Part shown: positions 19,593-28,784 of the stretch, one piece after another
How positions within the stretch are numbered: position 1 is the first letter of the stretch
Layout: each line of letters opens with the position of its first letter
Assembly: GCF_900110735.1 (NCBI RefSeq)
Contig: NZ_FOET01000016.1
Coordinates: forward strand, 1-64,000
Length of the DNA: 64,000 bases
Direction: 5' to 3'
Source of the DNA: Streptomyces radiopugnans
Lineage (GTDB): Bacteria > Actinomycetota > Actinomycetes > Streptomycetales > Streptomycetaceae
Position numbers and translations under genes: made by a program
Notes under the pieces: model-generated
The model's input: only the letters and a program-made list of their open reading frames with translations
Databases searched by the model: none
Told to the model about the DNA's origin: nothing

Positions 19593-20198
19593 ATGATCAA
19601 AGTGCTGGTCGCCGAGGACATGCACGTGGTGCGGGCGGGACTGGCGGAGATCCTGGACGGACAACTGGGCATCGAGGTCGCCGGGCAGGCAGCCGACGGC
19701 CCGTCCGCGCTGGAGACGGCGCTGCGGCACGGGCCCGACGTCGCGGTCCTCGACATCGACCTGCCCGGCCTGGACGGCATCGCGGTGGCCGGACGGCTGC
19801 GCGAACGGCTTCCGGCGTGCCGCTGCCTGATGCTCACCGCACTGGACCGCCCCGGACTGTTACGCAGGGCCCTGGACGCGGGAGCGGCGGGCTACCTGCT
19901 GAAGACCGCCACGCCGGGCGAGCTCGCCTCGGCCGTGCGCACCGTCGCGGCCGGAGGCCGGGCCGTCGATCCCCGCCTGGCCGAGCGGAGTTCGGAGCTG
20001 GGCGAGAATCCGCTGACCGCACGCGAGGCCGAGGTGCTGCGGTTGTCCGCGAGCGGGGCGGGGGCCCGGGAGATCGCCGCGGAGCTATTCCTCGGGGTGG
20101 GGACGGTGCGCAACCGCATATCCTCCGCAGTGGGCAAACTCCATGCCCGCACCCTCGTCGACGCCGTCAGGATCGCCGAGCGCAACGGCTGGATCTAG
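19593..20198 (+). CDS. LuxR/NarL-family response regulator with a TTA codon
   Basis: DesR-like response regulator. Receiver at residues 1-118: acidic pocket (VLVAEDMHVV), Asp in AVLDIDLPGLDG, Thr in LMLTALD, Lys in GYLLKTATPGEL. LuxR HTH at residues 135-195 (LTAREAEVLRLSASGAGAREIA, VGTVRNRISSAVGKLHAR). 201 residues. Codon 90 (19860-19862) is TTA, the only in-frame TTA noticed in the window, which predicts dependence on the bldA tRNA. The last 114 bp are antisense to the 3' end of the convergent kinase gene that is presumably its partner. Confidence 0.9.
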   Translation: MIKVLVAEDMHVVRAGLAEILDGQLGIEVAGQAADGPSALETALRHGPDVAVLDIDLPGLDGIAVAGRLRERLPACRCLMLTALDRPGLLRRALDAGAAGYLLKTATPGELASAVRTVAAGGRAVDPRLAERSSELGENPLTAREAEVLRLSASGAGAREIAAELFLGVGTVRNRISSAVGKLHARTLVDAVRIAERNGWI

Positions 20199-21329
20199 CG
20201 GCAGCACGGCCGACAACCGGAACGAGCCGTCACCGGCGGTGAAGGTCAGGGCGCCACCGAGCGCTGCCGCCCGGGCCGCCAGGCCGGCCAGCCCCGCGCC
20301 GGCAACCGGGCGGCGGCGCGGAGCGCCGTCGTTGGCGACGCTGAGTGTCACCCGTCCGCCGTGCTCGGCCAGGACGATCTCGCAGTCCGTGGCCCGGCTG
20401 TGCCGCAGGAGGTTGCCGGTGGCCTCCCGCAGCACCGCGCCCAGGCAGTTGCCCACCGCGGGCGACAGCCGGCTGTCGGGCGGAGCGGTGACACGGGTGG
20501 TGATGCCGGCCTGGGTGAGCAGCCGCCGGGCGTGGACGAGTTCGGTCCGCAGCGACACCGACAGCCGTCCGTGCGCCACCGCCCGCACCTCGGCATGCGT
20601 ACGGCGGGCCAGCGCAGCGGCCTCGGCCAGCGCGCGCCGGGCGGGATCCTCCGAAGCGGACGCGTCCTGGCCGGACGCCCCGGCACGGTGGAGCGCGGAC
20701 TCGCACCGCACCGCGATCGACACCAGCGAGGACCCCAGCAGATCGTGCAGGTCCTGAGCGATCCGGTCGCGTTCTCGCTGCTCGGCCAGCCGGGCGGCCT
20801 GGGCCTGCACGGCCTGCAACCGGGAGGCGAGCAGGGCCAGGTGTGCCACACCGTAGACACTGCTGGCCGTGATCACGGTGGACACCAGTACGTTCAGGGA
20901 GCTGCGCTGGGTGTCGACCAGCGTCCCGGCCAGCAGCGGTCCGCTGGCGACGACACCGGCCGCGATCACCACGGAGGAGGGCGGGGGAACGGTCAGCAGG
21001 ACCGCTCCGGCCAGGAAACCCAGCAGGCTGAGCCAGGGGCTGGGGAAGAGCAGGATCGGCAGATAGGTCAGAAGGGCCTGCGCGCCGAGCAGCCACCACC
21101 GCCAGCGGTAGGGGAGCCGGTAGGGGGGAGGCGCGTACTGGCCGAGCAGCACGGCGGGCAGGACGATCAGCAGCAGGAGACCGGTGACCACCGTGCGGCG
21201 GCTCAGCGGCTGGCTGAGCACGTCCAGCGCGACCAGGGTGAGCGACCCGGCGATCACCAGGGCGACCGTCCCGAAGGCGATCCACGAGCTCTGCGGCGCC
21301 CGGATGCGGCTCCGCTTTCCGGTGGTCAT
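20085..21329 (-). CDS. DesK-like sensor histidine kinase
   Basis: Membrane histidine kinase of the HisKA_3 (NarL-partner) type. Four or five hydrophobic segments fill residues 15-155; a linker coiled coil (RLAEQRERDRIAQ) leads to the phospho-acceptor His in QDLHDLLGSSLVSIAVR, then a reduced HATPase_c domain with N-box REATGNLLRHS and SVANDGAP, GAGLAGLAARAAAL. 414 residues from ATG 21329, with AAGGAGGG 4 bases upstream. The C-terminal 37 residues lie antisense to the regulator's HTH, an unusual tail-to-tail arrangement for a two-component pair. Confidence 0.88.
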   Translation of the reverse strand: MTTGKRSRIRAPQSSWIAFGTVALVIAGSLTLVALDVLSQPLSRRTVVTGLLLLIVLPAVLLGQYAPPPYRLPYRWRWWLLGAQALLTYLPILLFPSPWLSLLGFLAGAVLLTVPPPSSVVIAAGVVASGPLLAGTLVDTQRSSLNVLVSTVITASSVYGVAHLALLASRLQAVQAQAARLAEQRERDRIAQDLHDLLGSSLVSIAVRCESALHRAGASGQDASASEDPARRALAEAAALARRTHAEVRAVAHGRLSVSLRTELVHARRLLTQAGITTRVTAPPDSRLSPAVGNCLGAVLREATGNLLRHSRATDCEIVLAEHGGRVTLSVANDGAPRRRPVAGAGLAGLAARAAALGGALTFTAGDGSFRLSAVLPLDPAVALGDPDGVDEGAGMEFAHCGGYAVAHRPHPEE

Positions 21330-21487
21330 CCAACCCTCCTTGCGGCGGCGGGAGTTGAGGAGTACCCGGCACCTGTGAAGCCTGTGGGAAGTTGTACGCG
21401 GAATCGGTGAAGATCTCACTTCTTTTGCGGCCGGGCCGGTGGTCGGATCAGCGGCGACCTGTGCTGTCGAGAAGAAGGACACACCCG

Positions 21488-24400
21488 GTGAGAGACCACA
21501 CACCCCCGCCCGAGGAGTGGGAGGGGTCCGTACTGGCGCTGCAGCGCCGCAGACGCCTGCTGCCCCGTATAGCCCTGGCCGCCGCGGCCCTGCTCACCGC
21601 CGAGACGGCGCTCGTCGTCGCCACCTCGGGGCAGGCCGTCGCGCTCCCGGCGAAGAAGACCCAGGCCCCGGCCCGGCCGGAGAGCGGGAAGGGACCGCGG
21701 AGCGCCGCGGACATCCCGTCGGCGAAGGTGGCGGCGCGGTTGTCGGGCCGGCGGGTCGAGGCGCTGTCCGAGCGGACGGAGACCTCGACGACGTGGGTGA
21801 ACAAGGACGGCAGCCTGACCACCGAGCTGTCGGCCGGCCCGGTCCGCTTCCAGCGCGACGGCGAGTGGGTCGACGTGGACGTCGACCTGGTGCGGCGGTC
21901 GGACGGCTCGGTCGAGGCCGCCGCCCACCCGGCGGGGCTGAGCCTGGCGGGCAAGGGCGGCACGCTGCCCAAGTCCCTGGCGGCGGCGGAGAAGGCCCCG
22001 GCCCGCGACCTGGTGACGCTGGGGGAGGGCGAGGAGCAGATCACCCTGCAGTGGAAGGGCGGCCTGCCCGCCCCGACCCTGGAGGGCACCCGCGCCACCT
22101 ACGCCGGTGCGCTGCCGGACGCCGACCTGGTCGTGGAGGCCACCCGGACCGGGTTCGAGCAGTTCGTCGAGATCGACAAGCGGCCGGCCGCGGCGGACTA
22201 CTCCTACACGCTGCCGCTGAAGACCGACGGGCTGAAGGTCAAGCAGCAGAAGGACGGCAGCCTGCTGTTCACCGACGCCGCCTCGGGCAGGAAGAAGCGG
22301 GCGGTGATGCCCGCACCGGTGATGTGGGACGCCGCCGTGGACGAGGTCTCCGGCGAGCACACCAACCGGGCGAAGGTCGACTGGAAGGTCGTTGAGACCG
22401 GCGACGGCGTCGACCTGGTCATCACCCCCGACGCCGACTTCCTCGCCGATCCTGACACCAAGTACCCGGTGACGGTGGACCCCTCCACCTCGGCGCTGTC
22501 CAACGTCTTCGACACCCTGGTCAAGCGCGGTGAGACCACCGACTGGTCCACCAACACCGAGCTGCACCTGGGCAACCCGGGCACCACCAACCCGGACGGC
22601 ACCACCCGGCTGTCGCGGTCGTTCATCACCTGGAACACCGCGCCGATCTCCGACGCGCTGGTCACCGGCGCGAAGCTGTCGCTGTGGAACGTCCACTCCG
22701 GCAACTCCGACTGCAAGCCGTACGAGTGGACGATCTGGGAGACCGGCGCCCCCTCCACCGCCACCCGGTGGGACAACCAGCCCTCCTGGATCGCCCAGCG
22801 CCACTCCTCCACCGAGACCAAGGGCCGCGCGGCCTGCGGCGGGGCGGGCTGGATCAACGCCGACGTCACCACACTGGTGCAGACGTGGGCGTCGGCGAAG
22901 ACCTCCCGCGGCCACATGGGCCTGCGCGCCGCCACCGACGCGACGACCCACTGGAAGCAGGTCAGCTCCGCCAACGCCGCCGCCAACCCGCCGAAGCTGG
23001 TGGTGAACTACAACTACCGGCCGCGCACCGGCACCAAGCAGGAGGCCGGCCCGCCGTACTTCTCCTACAGCGGCGCCTACGTGGTCAACACCACCACGCC
23101 CACCCTGCGGGACACCTTCGTCGACGCCGACGGGGACAAGGTCAACGGCACCTTCCAGATCTACGACAACGCCACCAACACCCAGGTCGGCGACGTGATC
23201 GTCTCCAAGTACGTGCCCAGCGGCCAGGTCGCCTCCGTCACCGTCCCCGCCGGGGTACTGGCCAACGGCAAGACGTACAGGTTCCGCACCAGCCCGTACG
23301 ACGGGGCGCACTACAACACCGGCTGGTCGGCGTGGAAGACCTTCACCGTCGACACCACGGCCCCCTCCGCCCCCACCAAAATCACTTCCACAGACTACCC
23401 GTCGGGTTCCTGGGTCAAGGGCGCCGGGCAGGCCGGCACCTTCACCGTCACCCCGCCCGCCGGCAGCGACCACAACTGGCTGGAGTGGACACTGGACGGC
23501 GTGACCTGGACCAAGGTCGCCACCGGCGGCGCCGGCGCGAACAAGGCCCTCTCCGTCACCCCGCCCAAGGACGGCACCCACACCCTCCAGGTGCGGGCGG
23601 TGGACAAGGCCGACAACAAGTCCGACGCGATCGAGTACACCTTCCACGCCGGGCCCGGCGGCTTCCTCCAGCCGGCCGACGGCGAGCGCACCGCGCGCCG
23701 CCTGCCGCTGGCCGCCGAGGCCGACGGCAGCAAGTACAACGCCGTGTCCTTCTCCTGGCGTCGCTCCGAGGCGGATGACTGGACGCGCATCCCGGCCGGG
23801 GACGTCACCTCGGGCGGCACGGCGCTGACCGCCTGGCCGGTGCCGCTGACGGGCGGCAGGAACGCGCGGCTGGTGTGGAACGCCACCGACACCGTCGACC
23901 CCGACGGGTCGGTGCAGATCAAGGCCGACTTCACTGGCCCGGGCAGCGCCTCCGGGGCCACCGAGCCGCTGATCGTCGTCGTCGACCGCAACGCCACCGG
24001 CGCCGCCACCAGCGAGGTCGGCCCCGGTTCGGTCAACCTCCTCACCGGCGACTACACCCTCTCCGCCACCGACGCCTCCCACTTCGACATGTCGGTGACC
24101 CGTACCGCCTCCTCCCGCACCCCTGACAAGGGCGCGGCGCAGGAGGGTCAGGCACCGATCTTCGGCAAGGAGTGGGTGACCGGCACGGCCGCGGAGCTGA
24201 CGGAGTCCGACTACACCCACCTGCGCAAGGTCTCCGACACCGCCGTGGACGTGGTGCTGGAGGAGGGCGACGCGATCCACTTCACCGCCAACGCCGCGAA
24301 GACCGGCTGGATTTCGGAGCCCGGGGCGGAGGACCTGACCCTCAAGGGCAGCGTGACGGGCACGTTCACCCTCACCGACACCGAGGGCACGGTCACCACC

Positions 24401-27400
24401 TTCACCAAACCCGACGCGGCGGCGACCGCCTGGCAGGTCTCCTCCACCCTGCTGGACGGCCTGACCAACTCCACCACCACCGTCGTCTCCGAGACGGTGA
24501 CCGTCGACGGCAAGAAGCTCGCCCGCCCCAAGCGGATCATCGCCCCGACCTCGGCCGCCACGGCCGCGGCCTGCACCGCGGACCCGGCCACCAAGGGCTG
24601 CCGGGTGCTGGAGTTCGTCTACGCCACCGCCACCACCGCCACCGCCGACGCCTTCGGCGACTACAGCGGCCAGGCGAAGGAGCTGCGGCTGTGGTCCACC
24701 GCCCCCGGTGCGGCGAACGCCACCGCCAAGGCGGTGCAGACCTACGCCTACGACGCCTCCGGCCGGTTGCGCCAGGCATGGAACCCGCTGATCACCCCGG
24801 CGCTGAAGACCGAGTACGCCTACGACGCCGCAGGGCGGGTCACCCAGCTCACCCCGCCCGGCGAGCTGCCGTGGACCTTCGCCTACGGCAAGGCCGGCAG
24901 CGCCTCCACCGCCGGTGAGGGCATGCTGCTGAAGGCCACCCGGCCGGGTCTGAAGCAGGGCACCGTCGGCACGGTCGAGGGAGAGGCGGCCACCAGCGTC
25001 GTCTACGACGTGCCCCTGACCGGCAGCACCGTCGCCCCGCACAACATGGGTGCGAATGACGTCAGGACCTGGGGCCAGCTGGACGCCCCCACCGACGCCA
25101 CCGCGGTCTTCCCCGCCGACGCCGTCCCCGCCTCCCACACGGGCAGCGCGCTGGCTCCGGCAGCCTACCGGCGGGCCCAGGTGCACTACCTGGGCGTCTC
25201 CGGACGCGAGGTCAACTCCGCCGCACCCGGCGGGCACATCTCCACCACCGAGTACGACCGCTTCGGCAACACCGTCCGCGAGCTGTCGGCCGCCAACCGG
25301 GCCGTCGCCCTGGGACTGACGGCCGGGGACCGGTCCGTCCAGGCCGATCTGGGCATCGCCCAGCTCACCCCGGCCGAGCGCGCCGACCTGCTGGCGACGA
25401 AGTCGGTCTACAACGACACCGGCACCCGGGAACTGGAGGAGTTCGGGCCGCTGCGGCGCGTGGACCTGACCGCCGACCTGAAGTCGGGCACCACCACCCT
25501 GGCCCCGGCCGACACCTCGGTCACCGCCCGGAGCTGGACGGTCAACGAGTACGACGCCGGACGCCCGACCGACGGCACCGCCAAGGTCAAGGACCAGGTC
25601 ACCAAGGTCACCACGGGCGCGCAGGTGCGCGAGCACCCCACCGTCCACGGCGAGACCCGGGTGACGCAGACCGTCTACGACTGGGCCAAGGGCCTGCCGG
25701 CCAAGACGATCCAGGACCCGGGTGGTCTGGCCATCACCACGGAGAAGACCTACGACACACAGGGCCGTGAAACGAAGGTCATCGCACCGGGTGCTACCGG
25801 CGCCGACGCCGCCACCCGCGTGACAACCTACTGGTCGGCCACCGGCACCGGCGCCTGCGCCGGGCGCCCGGAGTGGGCCGACCTCGTCTGCTCGACCTCG
25901 CCCGGCGGCGAGATCACCGGCGGCGGGACCAACCCCGCCCAACTGCCGACCACCACCACCGAGTACGACTGGTGGGGCAACGAGGCCAAGGTCACCGAGA
26001 CCGCGAACGGTGTCACCCGCACCACCACCACGTCCCACGACGACGCGGGCCGTCCCACCACGGTGAAGACCACCGGCGGGGTCGGGCAGGCGGTGCCGGA
26101 GGCCACCACCGAGTACGACCCGGCCACCGGCCAGGAGACCAAGACCGTCTCGCCGACCGGCGGCACGATCACCAAGGTGTACGACCGGCTCGGCCGCCTC
26201 ATCTCCTACACCGACGCCGACGGCGGGAAGACCATCACCGAGTACGACCTGCTCGACCGCCCGGTGAAGGCCACCGACACCGTCCCGTCCACCGTCACCT
26301 ACACCTACGACCACACCACCGAGCCCCGCGGCCTGGTGACGAAGACCACCGACTCCGTCGCCGGTGCCTTCTCGGCCACCTACGACGCCGACGGCTCGGT
26401 CGTCACCGAGAAACTGCCCGGCGGCTACACCCTCACCGTCACCGAGGACACCACCGGTTCGGCCACCGAGCGCACTTACACCCGCGACAGCGACGGCACC
26501 CTGGTCTACTCCGACACCGTGACCGAGTCCGTCCACGGGCAGAACACCAGCCACGCGGGCTGGTCCGGCCAGACCTACCGCTACGACGCGGCAGGCCGCC
26601 TCACCATCGTCGAGGACACCGCCGACACGGTCTGCACCCGCCGCGCCTACACCTTCGACGCCCGGACCAACCGCAAGACCCTGACCACCGCGGTCGGCGC
26701 GCCCGGCGCCGACTGCCCCACCACCGCAGGCACCACCAAGTCCCATACCTATGACAGCGCCGACCGGATCGTCGACTCCGGCTATGCCTACGACGCGTTC
26801 GGCCGCACCACCGCCGCCCCCGGCCAGGGCACCATCGGCTACTACGCCAACGACCTGGTCCACCGGCAGACCGCCGGCGGCAAGCGCCAGACCTGGACCC
26901 TGGACGCCGCGCTGCGTTTCCGTTCCTGGACGGTGGAGACGGACAGCGGCAGCACCTGGACGCAGACCGCGTCCAAGCGCAACCACTACGACGGCGACGG
27001 CGACAACCCCCGCTGGATCGTGGAGGACGCCGCCACCGGGGCACTGACCCGCAACGTCGACTCCGCCTCCGGCGACCTGGCCGCCACCACCGGCAAGACC
27101 GGCGACACCGTCCTGCACCTGTCCGACATCCACGGCGACGTGGCCCTCCAGCTCCCACTGGACACCACCAAGGCCCCCGTCGCCCTGGACAGCGACGAGT
27201 ACGGCAATCCCCGCCCGGGTCAGCCGGCCACCCGCTACAGCTGGCTCGGTGCCAAGCAGCGCTCCACCGAGACCCTCACCGGCCTCACCCTCATGGGCGT
27301 CCGCCTCTACAACCCGGCCACGGGCCGTTTCCTGTCCACCGACCCCGTTCAGGGAGGCAGCGCCAACGCCTACGAATACGCCTACGCGGATCCGCGCAAC

Positions 27401-27775
27401 AAGTACGACCTCGACGGCAGATGGGTTCCGCTGGTCATCGGCGCGGCTCGTCTCGGCATGGCGTGCTTCAGGTACTGCGGCAAGATCTACCGGGGGGCCA
27501 AACTTGCCTATCGCGGGTGGCGGGTACGGCGAAAGATCCACAAGTACACTTACACGCGAACCGCATGGGGCCACAGGTGGAGCAGGCCGTACATGCATTC
27601 GCACCACCACCTCCGCAATATCACGAGGGGGCGGCCGGTGCGTGATCCGAGAGGCGCGCGCCACGCCATCGCCTGGCGGGCCAAGGGATCGTTCAACGGC
27701 CGCCGTGGACACTACGAACTGGTGGTCAACTACAGAACGCGGAAAATCCTGCACCACCAGTTCAGGGGACGGTAG
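21488..27775 (+). CDS. Secreted RHS/YD-repeat polymorphic toxin
   Basis: Very large (2095-residue) cell-surface or secreted toxin. The N-terminus has a basic region (QRRRRLLPRIA) and a hydrophobic signal segment (about residues 27-55). A DNRLRE-like carbohydrate-binding domain covers about 330-510 (FITWNTAPISDALVTGAKLS), then fibronectin-like beta domains (about 515-810), and the YD-repeat shell from about 1085 (YDASGRLRQA, YDAAGRVTQL and many others). The RHS core ends with GVRLYNPATGRFLSTDP and DPRNKYDLDGR near 1978, where the variable toxin tip begins (about 117 residues). GTG 21488 is preferred since GAAGG lies about 9 bases upstream. The candidate immunity gene follows by 3 bp. No secretion apparatus gene is nearby. 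Confidence 0.93.
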   Translation: MRDHTPPPEEWEGSVLALQRRRRLLPRIALAAAALLTAETALVVATSGQAVALPAKKTQAPARPESGKGPRSAADIPSAKVAARLSGRRVEALSERTETSTTWVNKDGSLTTELSAGPVRFQRDGEWVDVDVDLVRRSDGSVEAAAHPAGLSLAGKGGTLPKSLAAAEKAPARDLVTLGEGEEQITLQWKGGLPAPTLEGTRATYAGALPDADLVVEATRTGFEQFVEIDKRPAAADYSYTLPLKTDGLKVKQQKDGSLLFTDAASGRKKRAVMPAPVMWDAAVDEVSGEHTNRAKVDWKVVETGDGVDLVITPDADFLADPDTKYPVTVDPSTSALSNVFDTLVKRGETTDWSTNTELHLGNPGTTNPDGTTRLSRSFITWNTAPISDALVTGAKLSLWNVHSGNSDCKPYEWTIWETGAPSTATRWDNQPSWIAQRHSSTETKGRAACGGAGWINADVTTLVQTWASAKTSRGHMGLRAATDATTHWKQVSSANAAANPPKLVVNYNYRPRTGTKQEAGPPYFSYSGAYVVNTTTPTLRDTFVDADGDKVNGTFQIYDNATNTQVGDVIVSKYVPSGQVASVTVPAGVLANGKTYRFRTSPYDGAHYNTGWSAWKTFTVDTTAPSAPTKITSTDYPSGSWVKGAGQAGTFTVTPPAGSDHNWLEWTLDGVTWTKVATGGAGANKALSVTPPKDGTHTLQVRAVDKADNKSDAIEYTFHAGPGGFLQPADGERTARRLPLAAEADGSKYNAVSFSWRRSEADDWTRIPAGDVTSGGTALTAWPVPLTGGRNARLVWNATDTVDPDGSVQIKADFTGPGSASGATEPLIVVVDRNATGAATSEVGPGSVNLLTGDYTLSATDASHFDMSVTRTASSRTPDKGAAQEGQAPIFGKEWVTGTAAELTESDYTHLRKVSDTAVDVVLEEGDAIHFTANAAKTGWISEPGAEDLTLKGSVTGTFTLTDTEGTVTTFTKPDAAATAWQVSSTLLDGLTNSTTTVVSETVTVDGKKLARPKRIIAPTSAATAAACTADPATKGCRVLEFVYATATTATADAFGDYSGQAKELRLWSTAPGAANATAKAVQTYAYDASGRLRQAWNPLITPALKTEYAYDAAGRVTQLTPPGELPWTFAYGKAGSASTAGEGMLLKATRPGLKQGTVGTVEGEAATSVVYDVPLTGSTVAPHNMGANDVRTWGQLDAPTDATAVFPADAVPASHTGSALAPAAYRRAQVHYLGVSGREVNSAAPGGHISTTEYDRFGNTVRELSAANRAVALGLTAGDRSVQADLGIAQLTPAERADLLATKSVYNDTGTRELEEFGPLRRVDLTADLKSGTTTLAPADTSVTARSWTVNEYDAGRPTDGTAKVKDQVTKVTTGAQVREHPTVHGETRVTQTVYDWAKGLPAKTIQDPGGLAITTEKTYDTQGRETKVIAPGATGADAATRVTTYWSATGTGACAGRPEWADLVCSTSPGGEITGGGTNPAQLPTTTTEYDWWGNEAKVTETANGVTRTTTTSHDDAGRPTTVKTTGGVGQAVPEATTEYDPATGQETKTVSPTGGTITKVYDRLGRLISYTDADGGKTITEYDLLDRPVKATDTVPSTVTYTYDHTTEPRGLVTKTTDSVAGAFSATYDADGSVVTEKLPGGYTLTVTEDTTGSATERTYTRDSDGTLVYSDTVTESVHGQNTSHAGWSGQTYRYDAAGRLTIVEDTADTVCTRRAYTFDARTNRKTLTTAVGAPGADCPTTAGTTKSHTYDSADRIVDSGYAYDAFGRTTAAPGQGTIGYYANDLVHRQTAGGKRQTWTLDAALRFRSWTVETDSGSTWTQTASKRNHYDGDGDNPRWIVEDAATGALTRNVDSASGDLAATTGKTGDTVLHLSDIHGDVALQLPLDTTKAPVALDSDEYGNPRPGQPATRYSWLGAKQRSTETLTGLTLMGVRLYNPATGRFLSTDPVQGGSANAYEYAYADPRNKYDLDGRWVPLVIGAARLGMACFRYCGKIYRGAKLAYRGWRVRRKIHKYTYTRTAWGHRWSRPYMHSHHHLRNITRGRPVRDPRGARHAIAWRAKGSFNGRRGHYELVVNYRTRKILHHQFRGR
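27421..27772 (+). other. C-terminal toxin tip of the RHS protein
   Basis: About 117 residues after the RHS core motif. It is strongly basic, with a hydrophobic start (PLVIGAARLGMACF), a helix rich in Arg/Lys, then MHSHHHLRNITRGRPV, RDPRGARHAIAWRAKG and a closing YELVVNYRTRKIL. Third codon positions are visibly poorer in G/C than in the RHS shell, consistent with exchange of the tip. No known toxin family is recognised. The charge, conserved-looking His/Arg and beta-strand ending would fit a BECR-type ribonuclease, but this is only a guess. Confidence 0.6.
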
Positions 27776-27778
27776 GCT

Positions 27779-28255
27779 GTGATATTTCACTTCGATCGGG
27801 AGCGAACTCCTACGGCCGGGAAGCTTCTCTACCTCGAGGACGAGCAGTCCTTCTTCTTCGAGGAGAACGGCGCCTCCGCGGGACTTGCGGAGAAACAGAA
27901 CCGGGCGGACATCACGGTGGGGCCGGTGGATCTGAGCATTTCCCTGGCCACCGGCGCCCTACTGTTCGCCACGGGATACGCTCCGCGCCGGTCCTGGAAG
28001 TCCGGCAAGGTGACCCCGCCCCCGTACCGAGCTGGGTCCGTCCGAGTTTCCGGGGTGGATTCCATACCCGGCATGGCCGTCCTCGTCGACGACATGCGCC
28101 ATGATGTCGTCCTGGACGGGAGAACCGGCTGGGTGCTGGTGGCCGGGGCCGCACCCACCAGCGAGGCCCTCCTGTTCGCGGAGGGAACGGTGCTCGGGAT
28201 CGATGACGCCGGCCACTTCAGCGGTCTGTGGATGAAACCTGAGTTCACCGGTTGA
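27779..28255 (+). CDS. Candidate immunity protein for the RHS toxin
   Basis: 158-residue acidic cytoplasmic protein with no signal peptide, starting 3 bp after the toxin stop (GTG start, purine-rich GGACGGTAGG just before it). Features: an aromatic and acidic patch (YLEDEQSFFFEENGAS) early on and repeated beta-strand-like segments (VDLSISLATGALLFATGY, TGWVLVAGAA, GTVLGIDDAGHFSGLW). It resembles the unassigned proteins found after Streptomyces RHS genes. Position, coupling, charge opposite to the toxin tip and the terminator right after it all point to an immunity role; this is inference, not a family assignment. Confidence 0.68.
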   Translation: MIFHFDRERTPTAGKLLYLEDEQSFFFEENGASAGLAEKQNRADITVGPVDLSISLATGALLFATGYAPRRSWKSGKVTPPPYRAGSVRVSGVDSIPGMAVLVDDMRHDVVLDGRTGWVLVAGAAPTSEALLFAEGTVLGIDDAGHFSGLWMKPEFTG

Positions 28256-28271
28256 TCAGCAGCAGTCATAT

Positions 28272-28308
28272 AGGGCGGCTTCCTCTCCTGCCGGGAGGGA
28301 GCCGCCCT
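28272..28308 (+). terminator. Terminator after the toxin-immunity pair
   Basis: Inverted repeat with AGGGCGGCT (28272-28280) pairing AGCCGCCCT (28300-28308) and further CCTCTCC/GGGAGG pairing inside, 17 bp after the immunity stop. Confidence 0.8.
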
Positions 28309-28324
28309 TCTGTAGAGCGGAGCA

Positions 28325-28609
28325 CCCCGGCCCACCGGCAGGCCGCCGACGGCAAGCGGCAGCACCCGGACGCAGACCGCCTCCAAGCGCAACCACTACG
28401 ACGGCGACGACTCCCGCTGGATCGTGGAGGACACCGCCACCGGAGTCCTGACCCGCAACGTCGACTCCGCCGTTTTCTTTCTTGATATCTGGCTGTTTGT
28501 TCTGGCTCCGGTCGGTGCCGGTGTCGTTGGTCTTGTGCTGTTCCCGACTTTTCGCCGCAGGCGGGCGGTGAGAAAGGGGAGGCGACCTGAGGGCGGCGGT
28601 TCGGCGTAG
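28325..28609 (+). pseudogene. Decayed RHS tip fragment joined to a membrane-helix tail
   Basis: Bases about 28334-28468 repeat part of the RHS core (26866-27066 of the intact gene): the encoded TQTASKRNHYDGD, RWIVEDTATG and LTRNVDSA match the core nearly residue for residue. A deletion of about 64 bp between short GCG/AGC homologies has broken the frame just upstream, near 28352-28360. After DSA the sequence leaves the RHS core and continues in frame into a hydrophobic helix (WLFVLAPVGAGVVGLVLF) and a basic tail, stopping at 28609. It has no start codon with a ribosome site. Most likely the 3' remnant of a former RHS tip left behind when the present tip was acquired. Confidence 0.72.
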
Positions 28610-28784
28610 CCGGTGACGGCTGGTTCCAGGATCCGGATGGTGAGTCTTTCGTCCATCGGGTTGCAAGGGCAAGCGGTCGGGCAACCGGCACAGGTGCCGC
28701 AGCGGCCGTCCTGGACGGTTGACCGGGCAGGGGTGCCGGGGCTTCCGGCATTCCTGTTGCACCGCTCGTTGTGGGGGAGGAAGC
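28610..28784. other. Intergenic region between the RHS remnant and the membrane gene
   Basis: No gene is supported here. Short inverted repeats occur (CGGCAC/GTGCCG at 28686-28699), and a strong GGGGGAGG ribosome site for the next gene lies at 28773-28780. Confidence 0.4.

Noticed and set aside
21416..27790. A 2124-codon open frame antisense to the RHS gene
   Set aside because: It mirrors the RHS gene codon for codon; high third-position GC removes stops in the antisense frame. No start signal and low-complexity Gly/Val/Arg product.
28252..28485. Plus-strand frame of 77 codons over the RHS remnant
   Set aside because: It reads the remnant out of the RHS frame; no ribosome site.
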